Source: a bacterium UBP11_UBA4055
GTDB taxonomy: Bacteria > UBA4055
DNA length: 29,053 bases
Direction: 5' to 3'
Assembly (NCBI GenBank): GCA_002382735.1
Contig: DFZN01000064.1
Span: 1 to 29,053, forward strand
Part shown: positions 15,196 through 22,078 of the stretch, in pieces
How positions within the stretch are numbered: position 1 is the first letter of the stretch
Layout of the letters: every line of letters starts with the position of its first letter
Made by a program: the position numbers and the translations under genes
The notes under the pieces: generated by a model
Told to the model about the DNA's origin: nothing
What the model saw: the letters and a program-made list of their open reading frames with translations, nothing else
Database searches by the model: none

Positions 15196-15777
15196 TTACA
15201 TCTCGTCGGGCGAGATCAGGAACATATCCTCCCGCACCTTGATCTCATTAACTATCTTTACCCTTATTTTATGATGCCTTAAATAATCGTCTTTTATCTT
15301 TGACAGGAATCTGTTGAACTTATTTCTGAATTCCAGAGTAGATGAAACAGTAGTTATGTTCAGATCATTATCGAGCGCGATCGTATTTACATTATATTTT
15401 ATGACTCCGAATTGCGTAGCGATGAATACTATATCCACTTCGCCTTTTTTTACCATGTTGTAGCCCACGCTGACCAGTTTATTGTCGAACTGAGCGTTCG
15501 TGCAGTCCTTGTTCGCCTGAATATCCTCAAATCCTATTATTCCCTCTTTGTGGCAGTAAATTATATCGGCGAGATTGGATTTAAGCTTCATCGCAAGACC
15601 GTAGGTCTCAGGTTTTTTCTCATATTCCTCGATCTGTTTCAGGATCTGGTTCTTTATGAGAAAATGTGTGATCTGCAGCTTATTGGGCTCATAATTTATA
15701 TGCGTGTTTACGCCGATAATAATATCTTCGTGAAATATCGATGCATCATGAATAACGGCAACATTTATTTCCTTCAT
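15196..15777 (-). CDS. Hypothetical protein, 193 aa, soluble
   Basis: I do not recognise this family. It has no signal peptide or membrane segment and starts with strand-like NVAVIHDASIFHEDIIIGVN, reminiscent of an alpha/beta nucleotide or nuclease fold. A helix-rich Lys/Glu middle (residues 40-75), a single CHKEGIIGFED segment and a second strand pair (VDIVFIATQFGVIKYNVNTIALDND) follow, with a basic C-terminus. Start ATG 15777 with AAGGGA about 8 nt upstream. It is a single gene, tail to tail with pdxA and divergent from the binding-protein lipoprotein. Two Cys are present but no metal motif. Function unknown. Confidence 0.65.
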   Translation of the reverse strand: MKEINVAVIHDASIFHEDIIIGVNTHINYEPNKLQITHFLIKNQILKQIEEYEKKPETYGLAMKLKSNLADIIYCHKEGIIGFEDIQANKDCTNAQFDNKLVSVGYNMVKKGEVDIVFIATQFGVIKYNVNTIALDNDLNITTVSSTLEFRNKFNRFLSKIKDDYLRHHKIRVKIVNEIKVREDMFLISPDEM

Positions 15778-15893
15778 ACAACAATTCCCTTTAAAATTCT
15801 ACGATTTTTGTATTCCTAAATATATTAAATAATTTCTTGTTATTCCGCAATAATATTATATCTTTTTTTTTGTTAACCATTTAAGAGGTTTTT

Positions 15894-16736
15894 ATGATAA
15901 AATACGCTCAATTTACTGTTATTATACTGGTTCTGATACTTATTTCATGTACTGCTCCGGTGATCGAAAGGAATAAATCAGGGAAAATAATAGGGATGTC
16001 ACCGGGGATAGTGGAAACATTATTTTTTCTCGGTGCCGGAGATGATATAATCGGAACAAGCGGACACTGCAGTTATCCGGAAGCTGCGAAAAAAATTCCT
16101 GTCGTAGGCGGTATTTCCGAGCTCAATTACGAATTTGTTCTGACAGCTAAACCTGATGTTGTTTTTCTTATGCCGTCACAGGACCACATTGCACAAAAAC
16201 TTGATAAATTCAGAATAAAAAGTGTAACTGTTCCGCAGGAAAACCTCAAAGATATTCTGAATTCATTTGTCGTGATCGGAATAGAGATTGGGAAAGAAAA
16301 AAGGGCATCAGTGATAAAAGACTCACTTGAGCTTGTGCTGAACTCGTATAGAAAACCTGTCGATCGGTTAAAAGTACTTATATCGGTAGGAAGAGAATAC
16401 GGAAGCAGAGTATCTTATATTTATTCGAACGGGAGGAACGGATTTCTTAACGACATTATAACCCTGCTCGGTCATGAAAATGTACTTGAAACATCTATAC
16501 CATACCCTAAGATCAGCACTGAAGCAATAATGGCTTTAAACCCGGATATCATTCTCGACATGGTTCCTGATATGGGTAAGAATAACCCGTCCGGACTTCT
16601 TGAGGACTGGGGGTTTTTCAAAAATACCGAAGCGTGGAAAAACGAACGGATCTATATAATTTGCGGCAGTCATACAACTGTTCCCGGCCCGCGGATCTTT
16701 GATCTTATAAAGCAATTAAAAGAAAAAGGGCTCTAA
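15894..16736 (+). CDS. Periplasmic-binding-protein lipoprotein, BtuF/FhuD (Peripla_BP_2) type
   Basis: 280 aa. The signal peptide ends in the lipobox LISC (Cys19), so it is a lipoprotein anchored to a membrane. The fold is that of cobalamin/siderophore/haem-binding proteins: IIGMSPGIVETLFFLGAGDDIIGTS in lobe 1, KIPVVGGISELNYEFVLTAKPDVVF, a long connecting helix, then lobe 2 with YSNGRNGFLNDIITLLGHENV and ISTEAIMALNPDIILDMVP. It would deliver a metal chelate or cobalamin to an ABC importer, but no permease or ATPase gene is nearby. Start ATG with AGAGG upstream. The gene stands alone; its last codons overlap the T-tract of the terminator of the opposite-strand porin gene. Ligand unknown. Confidence 0.88.
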   Translation: MIKYAQFTVIILVLILISCTAPVIERNKSGKIIGMSPGIVETLFFLGAGDDIIGTSGHCSYPEAAKKIPVVGGISELNYEFVLTAKPDVVFLMPSQDHIAQKLDKFRIKSVTVPQENLKDILNSFVVIGIEIGKEKRASVIKDSLELVLNSYRKPVDRLKVLISVGREYGSRVSYIYSNGRNGFLNDIITLLGHENVLETSIPYPKISTEAIMALNPDIILDMVPDMGKNNPSGLLEDWGFFKNTEAWKNERIYIICGSHTTVPGPRIFDLIKQLKEKGL

Positions 16737-16746
16737 AAAAGAGCCC
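16718..16746 (-). terminator. Rho-independent terminator of the porin gene (minus strand)
   Basis: Perfect stem GGGCTC/GAGCCC (16728-16733 and 16741-16746) with a 7-nt loop. On the minus strand it is followed by TTTTTCTTTT (16727-16718). The plus strand lacks a T-tract after the stem. The stem and T-tract lie over the last codons and stop of the opposite lipoprotein gene. Confidence 0.75.
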
Positions 16747-16767
16747 CGAAAAGTTTCATGTAAAATA

Positions 16768-18249
16768 TCAGAACATTACTTTAGTTGTGATACTTATTGT
16801 CTTTATTGTCTCGTTCTTGCCTTTGATCACATTGTCGCCGTCCATATCCTGGAAAGTGTATCTGTAATCGAACATGATGGCTGTTCCCTCGGCGATGTTG
16901 TAACCTAAAACATAACCCAATACCGTACTGGGTGTTTTCCACTCTTTGAAATCCTCTACATTGTTCTGCATATAGTAGGCTTTTGCGGCCGCGAGTTTCG
17001 GGACCAGGTTTTCATTAATCGCAAATTCTCCTGTAAGAGATTTGATCGCCTCTATATCCTCACCGTCACCTGATCTCATGTCCTGATAATTTGCGGTCAG
17101 TCTGAATATTCCCCATCCGTCAAAGTGGACACCGACAAAGTACCCGTCGAGAGCCGGAATATAATCCAGCAGATCCTGTTTGGTCATGAATGTGCCTGTA
17201 TTTGCATCATAGAAGGCCCTTTCCATCTCGTAAGTCGGATTGAAGTAACCAAAAAGGAACTCGCCGTCAGTGTGCCTGTACTCGGCTCTGAAAACGAAAG
17301 GACCCGATTTGATCCTGAAAGCGGGAGCTGAAAATCCCCAGCCGTATCCGTCGATCTGAGCCATCTGCCCGTAAATATCGATCCCGACAAATTCGCCTTT
17401 GTAAATAGGATAGCCAATATCGAGACCCCAGATCGAAAGTGAGGATGTTCTGTCCTTGAAGTTCTCGAGATCATCTTTTTTTAGTCCGTCGATTATCCCG
17501 TAAACTACTGCCGAATCAGCAAAAGCAGTACTGCCTGATTGATCGAGGTAATAGTCGTACTCAGTTACATAATCGCCGTCCTCGGGATATCTGTCGATCT
17601 CATTCGGATATCCGTCATCGTCGTTGTCCCTGAGTCCGTTGTATTCGTTCAGGTCTGAAGCGAAAGTTGCTCCGATTGCCAGCTCTCCCCATACTTTGTA
17701 GAACGCCCTTGTTCCTATCAGAAGCCCCGGCTTGTCGGTTATCAGCTCTTTATAATTGTTGATAAGAAGCTCTCCGCCGAATTTTTCAGCTTCGAAGCTC
17801 ATCTCCATTCCGAGCCTTTTGTAATGCGGATACTCTATCATGTTCGAGTAGCCGTCAACGATGATATTATACCCGAGATAGCTGTAATCCAGTCCGCCCA
17901 GCCTGATATAGAACGGGTCACCTTTCTTTGCCCATCTCACATAATATATCTTGTCCAGGTAATCCTCGAACTCATCCCAATCCTCCTCTCTTATCTCCCC
18001 CTCTTCGTCGATAAGAAGCTGAACATCTAAACCGAACCCCAGTTTTCCGAGAGGAACATCGAGCCTTAAACCTATCTGCTGATAATTCTTTCCGTCAACT
18101 GTGACAGCGCCTATTACCGCCGCACCTTCGATGCCCTGCGATTCATCTCCTCCGGTGACTGTCGGAGTATTTGCAGAACTGTCCGTTTCTTCCTGCGCAT
18201 AAGTAAATATGCTTAAAAGTAACAACATCGCTAAAATCATTTTTTTCAT
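16768..18249 (-). CDS. Porin-like outer-membrane beta-barrel protein
   Basis: 493 aa from ATG 18249 (GGAGG 7 nt upstream). Signal peptide KKMILAMLLLLSIFTYAQEE. The mature part shows alternating amphipathic strands rich in Tyr, Gly and Asp, for example IRLGGLDYSYLGYNIIVDGY, TRAFYKVWGELAIGATFASD and PFVFRAEYRHTDGEFLFGYF. It ends with a terminal aromatic strand TIKTISITTKVMF, as expected for an outer-membrane barrel. An acidic insert DDDGYPNEIDRYPEDGD (about residues 210-230) resembles a calcium-binding thrombospondin type 3-like loop. The likely role is passive uptake or structural; the family is not certain. A consensus promoter lies at 18308-18336, and the 5' leader contains two copies of AAAAGGTTGAAAA-like sequence. 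Confidence 0.75.
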   Translation of the reverse strand: MKKMILAMLLLLSIFTYAQEETDSSANTPTVTGGDESQGIEGAAVIGAVTVDGKNYQQIGLRLDVPLGKLGFGLDVQLLIDEEGEIREEDWDEFEDYLDKIYYVRWAKKGDPFYIRLGGLDYSYLGYNIIVDGYSNMIEYPHYKRLGMEMSFEAEKFGGELLINNYKELITDKPGLLIGTRAFYKVWGELAIGATFASDLNEYNGLRDNDDDGYPNEIDRYPEDGDYVTEYDYYLDQSGSTAFADSAVVYGIIDGLKKDDLENFKDRTSSLSIWGLDIGYPIYKGEFVGIDIYGQMAQIDGYGWGFSAPAFRIKSGPFVFRAEYRHTDGEFLFGYFNPTYEMERAFYDANTGTFMTKQDLLDYIPALDGYFVGVHFDGWGIFRLTANYQDMRSGDGEDIEAIKSLTGEFAINENLVPKLAAAKAYYMQNNVEDFKEWKTPSTVLGYVLGYNIAEGTAIMFDYRYTFQDMDGDNVIKGKNETIKTISITTKVMF

Positions 18250-18307
18250 GATCCGTCCTCCATATAAATTGGATTTTTTCAACCTTTTTTTCAACCTTTT
18301 CAAAGGC

Positions 18308-18336
18308 AAGATAATTTCATTTATAAATAATGTCAA
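18308..18336 (-). promoter_or_regulatory. Consensus sigma70-type promoter of the porin gene
   Basis: Minus strand TTGACA (18336-18331), 17 bp, TATCTT (18313-18308). The -35 is a perfect match. It begins 7 bp after the stop of the histidine kinase gene, so the porin has its own transcript with an about 50-nt leader. Confidence 0.7.
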
Positions 18337-18342
18337 CTTATT

Positions 18343-19998
18343 TTAAATGTATCTCGGTAATTCGATCGTGAACCGCGTGCCTTTTCCGAACTTGCTTTTA
18401 ACATAAACCTTACCTCCGCAGATGTCTAAGAACTCTTTAACAAGTATTAGTCCCAGCCCTGTCCCTTTTTCTTCGTTGGTTCCCGGTGTTGAGAACGCTT
18501 CTTCTACTCTGAACAGTTTTTTGATGTTTGACTTTTCTATGCCTATTCCATTATCCTCGACGGATATCCTTATAATATTTTTAAAAGATCGTGCCGTAAC
18601 AAGGATCTTTCCGCCTGCTGGTGTAAATTTTATGGCATTCGCTATCAGGTTCCTCACGATCGTGTCGAGCATATTTCGGTCTGCATTGACACAACAGGTA
18701 ACAGGTACTTTTATCTCGGTAACGATCTCTTTTGAGTTTATGTTGTTTACCAAAAGCTGGATGTTGTACTCGACTGTCTCCCTGACATTTATTTTCTCAG
18801 GAACAAAATCAATTTCTCCGGTTTGAGCTTTTACCCATTTGAAGAGGTTGTCAATAAGTTTCAGAAGCCTTTCGGATGAGCTGAGGATCATTTTTACATA
18901 ACTTCTCCTTTTCAATTCGTCGATCTTATCGTAGAATTTGTCCAGAAAATCAGCTGTTGAATGTATGGCAGTAAAAGGATTAAGAAGGTCGTGGTGGATT
19001 ATTCTGAAGAATTTGTCTTTTGTTGCGTTCATATCCGACAACTCTTCATTTTTCAGCCTGTAGATTTCGGCTTCCTTTTCTTTCTTCTCTGATTCATATC
19101 TGATCTGCATTTCGAAGATCTTGTTCTGAGATTCTTCAGAAAATATTTGATCCTTAAGCACAAAATGTTTTTTCAGATATATCAGGGCATTTTCAAAATC
19201 GCCTTTTTTTTCATAGTCCTCAGATATCTGCCCGTAAAAGTTCAGGAGATGATTATTCGAATGGATCGAGTCAGCAAGTTTTTCGCCTTCAAGACATTTC
19301 TCGAGAGAGAGATCGTATTGCCCGTTCTCGTAATAGTGGGTACCTATATTTGAAAGTGCGGTAGCCATTCCTTTGTTATATAGGGCTTTTCTGCTTATTT
19401 CATACGATTCATTAAAATATTTCAGAGATTTCTTTTTGTCTTCTTTATGCTTCCAGACAAGGCCGATATTATTCAAAGATCTGCTTAAGGCATATTTATT
19501 ATCTGTCTCCCTGTCTATCTTCATAGACTTTTTAAAATACTCAAGTGCTTTATCAAACTCTTTCAGATTATCGTAAACAAGTCCGATGTTATTATAAGCG
19601 GTTGACAAACTTGATTTCTCTGAAGTTCTAATTTTGATCGCAAGAGCCTTCTCGTAATACTCGAGAGCTTTGTCAAACTGCTTGAGCCTGAAATATACAA
19701 TACCGATGTTATTCAGAGCGAAAGCGATGTTCTTCTCGTCTTTCATTTCCTCCGCTACACTGAGAGATTCAATAAAGTATTTCTGAGCTTTGTTATAGTC
19801 GCAGACAGTAAAAGCCGCTTTGCCGAGTAAATTGAGAGCACCGTATTTCCCAAAGAGATAATTTGTGTCATTTGATATCTTTAGTATTTCTGCGGCACGC
19901 GAGACTATCTTCTGACAATTATCTTTTGTAAAATTCTTCAGTACTTCGTCTTTGAGTAACTCGATAGTCCGGTCTATCTCTTTTTTTGCCCTCTGCAC
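18343..19998 (-). CDS. Soluble TPR-containing sensor histidine kinase
   Basis: 551 aa, no membrane segment. Residues about 45-275 form some six TPR repeats (for example ALNNIGIVYFRLKQFDKALE and AYNNIGLVYDNLKEFDKALE), then comes a coiled coil (ESEKKEKEAEIYRLKNEEL). HisKA follows with the phospho-accepting His in FFRIIHHDLLNPF. The HATPase domain has N box DTIVRNLIANAIKFTPAGG, G1 EDNGIGI and G2 GTGLGLILVKEF. The TPR part presumably senses a protein partner in the cytoplasm and the kinase passes phosphate to a response regulator, which is not in the window (orphan). Start GTG at 19998 with AAGGGG 6-8 nt upstream; promoter at 20029-20057. The porin gene downstream has its own promoter. Confidence 0.93.
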   Translation of the reverse strand: MQRAKKEIDRTIELLKDEVLKNFTKDNCQKIVSRAAEILKISNDTNYLFGKYGALNLLGKAAFTVCDYNKAQKYFIESLSVAEEMKDEKNIAFALNNIGIVYFRLKQFDKALEYYEKALAIKIRTSEKSSLSTAYNNIGLVYDNLKEFDKALEYFKKSMKIDRETDNKYALSRSLNNIGLVWKHKEDKKKSLKYFNESYEISRKALYNKGMATALSNIGTHYYENGQYDLSLEKCLEGEKLADSIHSNNHLLNFYGQISEDYEKKGDFENALIYLKKHFVLKDQIFSEESQNKIFEMQIRYESEKKEKEAEIYRLKNEELSDMNATKDKFFRIIHHDLLNPFTAIHSTADFLDKFYDKIDELKRRSYVKMILSSSERLLKLIDNLFKWVKAQTGEIDFVPEKINVRETVEYNIQLLVNNINSKEIVTEIKVPVTCCVNADRNMLDTIVRNLIANAIKFTPAGGKILVTARSFKNIIRISVEDNGIGIEKSNIKKLFRVEEAFSTPGTNEEKGTGLGLILVKEFLDICGGKVYVKSKFGKGTRFTIELPRYI

Positions 19999-20028
19999 TC
20001 TGTTCCCCTTGTTATGCTCCCCGGTTCA

Positions 20029-20057
20029 AATATAAAACAAATCATTAATTTTAACAA
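20029..20057 (-). promoter_or_regulatory. Candidate promoter of the TPR histidine kinase
   Basis: Minus strand TTGTTA (20057-20052), 17 bp, TATATT (20034-20029), about 30 bp before the GTG start. It is divergent from the Nudix promoter. Confidence 0.5.
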
Positions 20058-20080
20058 GTGGAGAACATGATGTTTTTTTA

Positions 20081-20109
20081 TTGAATTACCGCCGGAATTA
20101 GCTTAAATT
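20081..20109 (+). promoter_or_regulatory. Candidate promoter of the Nudix gene with inverted repeat over the -10
   Basis: TTGAAT (20081-20086), 17 bp, TAAATT (20104-20109), 30 bp before the ATG. GGAATT (20094-20099) and AATTCC (20106-20111) form an inverted repeat with a 6-nt spacer covering the -10, a possible repressor site. Confidence 0.5.
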
Positions 20110-20139
20110 CCGTATCAACTGATAAAACGGGAGGATTTT

Positions 20140-20604
20140 ATGATCGAAAATATTGTCAGGGCAGTTATCATAAACAGCGATAAGAACGAGATACTTCTCG
20201 CAAGACAGAAAGATAAAGATTATACTTTTCTGCCAGGAGGGCACATTGAGTTCGAAGAAACCGCAAAAAATGCGCTCGACAGAGAGATGGTGGAGGAGAT
20301 CGGCACTGAAGGAAAAGTAGGTCCTCTTCTCTGGACGATCGAGAATATTTTTATTGATTCGGATGATAAGAGCTGCCATGAGATCGCTTATTATTTTCTT
20401 TACGCATATTACGAAAGGTTCTATAATTTCAAGGTCGATTCACTTGAAGATCATCTTGAATTTTTATGGGTCAATCTTGACGATCTGGAGTTTTTTAACA
20501 TTAAACCCGCGCTGCTTGCGGATCTGATAAGAAAATTCAATTCCGGTGAAGAAACTGAGAACTTCTATTCCGAGTCAGAGGATCAGAATTTGAACAGTAT
20601 ATAA
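20140..20604 (+). CDS. Nudix hydrolase
   Basis: 154 aa. The Nudix box is complete: GGHIEFEETAKNALDREMVEEIGTE (given here as parts GGHIEFEE, REMVEE and IG), which binds the metal and hydrolyses a nucleoside diphosphate linked to another group X. The substrate cannot be told from sequence. It starts with IVRAVIINSDKNEILLARQK, the usual first strands. Start ATG with GGGAGG 5-6 nt upstream and its own promoter at 20081-20109. The last 22 bp overlap the end of the convergent tail-anchored protein gene. Confidence 0.92.
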   Translation: MIENIVRAVIINSDKNEILLARQKDKDYTFLPGGHIEFEETAKNALDREMVEEIGTEGKVGPLLWTIENIFIDSDDKSCHEIAYYFLYAYYERFYNFKVDSLEDHLEFLWVNLDDLEFFNIKPALLADLIRKFNSGEETENFYSESEDQNLNSI

Positions 20605-20975
20605 ATAAAAAGCACTATACTTATCACAAATGAAACGGACGAGAACATCAGGCTGATGACGGTTTCTTTTGAAACAGAGTCGTTCATAAGGGTCATCAGT
20701 TTGAAATACGCCGAACTGGTGAGAAATACCTGCTGGCTGTTAGCTTCAGTCAGGTCATCTTTTGTAAGTATTACCGTTTCACTCTGTTTCTTTTTGAGAA
20801 CTGGAATGTTCTCCGAATGAAAATTATCATAGAACCAGTTGTTGAAATACAGCTCAAAATCCCCTCTGGGCGCTTTCTGACCAAGATAACTGATCGCCTC
20901 GGTGTAAGTTACGCCTCTGTTGAGATTATCGGCACCGTACTTGAGAACATCGACATAAATGTTTGATGCTTTCAT
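20583..20975 (-). CDS. Small tail-anchored membrane protein of unknown function (AOR operon)
   Basis: 130 aa. The soluble part (residues 1-105) is unrecognised: ASNIYVDVLKYGADNLNRGV, an aromatic stretch FELYFNNWFYDNF, then a linker. The C-terminus is one hydrophobic helix (SLMFSSVSFVISIVLFIYIL) ending in KF, so it looks tail-anchored in the inner membrane. Its ATG overlaps the stop of the thiF-like gene (ATGA), so it is translationally coupled and belongs to the AOR operon. It could attach the cofactor machinery or AOR to the membrane; this is inference from position only. Confidence 0.65.
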   Translation of the reverse strand: MKASNIYVDVLKYGADNLNRGVTYTEAISYLGQKAPRGDFELYFNNWFYDNFHSENIPVLKKKQSETVILTKDDLTEANSQQVFLTSSAYFKLMTLMNDSVSKETVISLMFSSVSFVISIVLFIYILFKF

Positions 20976-21580
20976 TTCACATCTCCTGTTTTATTCATAA
21001 TGAGTTCGATCGCAAGGTTCGCCTGCATATTGGCCACCACAGCCACTCTCGCGGAACATAAGCCGGAAGCATCAGAGCTTTTACCGTCGCCGCAAAAATA
21101 GATGTTTCCCGTCTTTCTTATTCTCAGGCTGGCAAAATCTCCGTAACCCGCAAGTCCGTTGCCCGATATGACAGGTCTTTCAGGAAATACAGATGCCCAT
21201 TCCTCGATCAGCCACTGCTTGCTTTCGGCTTTATCGAATGCTTCGATGAGTATGTCGGCATTTTCGAATATAGATGCCAAGTCTTCCCGTTCGAGCTTTT
21301 TGTCGTAAGCTTCGATCACGCAGTCCGGATTGATCTGCAGCAGCCGTTCTCTGAGCGCGGCGGTCTTCTTTTCCCCTATGTCGCCAAAAAAGAAATACTG
21401 CCTGTTCAGGTTTGAAGGTTCTACCCTGTCATGATCGGCTATTATCAGCTTCCCGACCCCTGCTCGCACCAGCGAAACAGCTGCACTGGAGCCGATGCCG
21501 CCGCATCCGGCAATGCCGATAACGCTGCGGGACAACCTTTCGGTCATCCCGCTGACATTTCTTTCGAAGATATTTTTCAT
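20972..21580 (-). CDS. ThiF/MoeB-family sulfur-carrier adenylyltransferase (short form)
   Basis: 202 aa E1-like enzyme that adenylates the C-terminal Gly of a ThiS/MoaD carrier. The nucleotide-binding loop GIAGCGGIGSS is at residues 22-32, then ADHDRVEPSNLNRQYF and the Lys of GEKKTAAL, all typical. ADILIEAFDKAESKQWL is followed by a Cys loop near the end (FCGDGKSSDASGLCSARVAV) and MQANLAIELI. It is short, like the clostridial ThiF 'family 2', without the paired CxxC zinc motif of MoeB. The carrier is encoded two genes upstream in the same operon as AOR, so a role in molybdopterin/tungstopterin sulfuration is likelier than thiamine; no other thi genes are visible. The start abuts the ppnP stop. 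Confidence 0.87.
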   Translation of the reverse strand: MKNIFERNVSGMTERLSRSVIGIAGCGGIGSSAAVSLVRAGVGKLIIADHDRVEPSNLNRQYFFFGDIGEKKTAALRERLLQINPDCVIEAYDKKLEREDLASIFENADILIEAFDKAESKQWLIEEWASVFPERPVISGNGLAGYGDFASLRIRKTGNIYFCGDGKSSDASGLCSARVAVVANMQANLAIELIMNKTGDVK

Positions 21581-21862
21581 TTATTTATACAGGCAGATGT
21601 AAGAGGAGTCTTTTTCGACTTTGACTCTGAATTTCGTGTTTGGATCGATCACCATAGTTTCGTTCGGGCCGTAGCTCTTCCACTCGCTTTCGCCCGGAAG
21701 TAGAACTGTAAGTTTTCCGCTCGTTACCGTAAGAAATTCTTTTGACGAGGTTCCGAATTCATAATCTCCCGCGGCCATCACTCCGACCGTAGCGGGGTAT
21801 TCCTCCGTATCGAAAGCTAGGGACTTAACTTTCCCGTCAAAATACTCATTAACTTTGAACAT
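21581..21862 (-). CDS. ppnP: Pyrimidine/purine nucleoside phosphorylase PpnP
   Basis: 93 aa, same size as E. coli PpnP (YaiE, DUF1255), a small cupin that phosphorolyses purine and pyrimidine nucleosides to base and ribose 1-phosphate. Similarity runs end to end: NEYFDGKVKSLAF, ATVGVMAAGDYEFGTSSKE, LTVTSGKLTVLLPGESEWKSY, and the end KDSSYICLYK. Start ATG with GGAGGA upstream. It sits between the carrier (1-nt gap) and the adenylyltransferase (no gap) of the AOR operon, an unexpected place for a nucleoside enzyme. The family call is strong; why it is here is open. Confidence 0.92.
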   Translation of the reverse strand: MFKVNEYFDGKVKSLAFDTEEYPATVGVMAAGDYEFGTSSKEFLTVTSGKLTVLLPGESEWKSYGPNETMVIDPNTKFRVKVEKDSSYICLYK

Positions 21863-21863
21863 T

Positions 21864-22067
21864 TTATCCTCCGCTCATTAAATGTATTACTTTTACATCC
21901 GCTCCTTCAGGAACAGGAAAAGTTTCCCAGTCCTCCCGTTTAACTATCGTGCCGTTAACTTTTATAACAAGCATCCTGAAAGAGTATTTCATTCTGTCGA
22001 GAACATTTCTGACCGTCATATTGTCATTCCAGTCTATCTCGTGCCCGTTAACAGTGATCTTTCCCAA
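21864..22067 (-). CDS. ThiS/MoaD-like sulfur carrier protein
   Basis: 67 aa beta-grasp protein ending in the diagnostic Gly-Gly (VIHLMSGG), the site of adenylation and thiocarboxylate formation. KITVNGHEIDW, the helix MTVRNVLDRMKY, VIKVNGTIVKREDW and PEGADVKVIHLMSGG follow the ThiS pattern. TTG start at 22067 with AGGA 8 nt upstream; no ATG is available. It begins 11 nt after the AOR stop. AOR operons of other bacteria also carry MoaD-like and MoeB-like genes, so it probably supplies sulfur for the tungsten pterin dithiolene. Confidence 0.88.
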   Translation of the reverse strand: MGKITVNGHEIDWNDNMTVRNVLDRMKYSFRMLVIKVNGTIVKREDWETFPVPEGADVKVIHLMSGG

Positions 22068-22078
22068 AGTTTATATCC

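Noticed and set aside
18250..18336. 29-codon upstream extension of the porin gene
   Set aside because: It starts in the promoter (-35 at 18331-18336) and lacks a ribosome site; GGAGG precedes the ATG at 18249, which begins a proper signal peptide.
20972..22067. Thiamine biosynthesis operon (thiS-thiF)
   Set aside because: No thiG, thiH, thiC or thiE is present and the genes are fused in one operon with AOR; a pterin-cofactor role is more consistent, though not proven.
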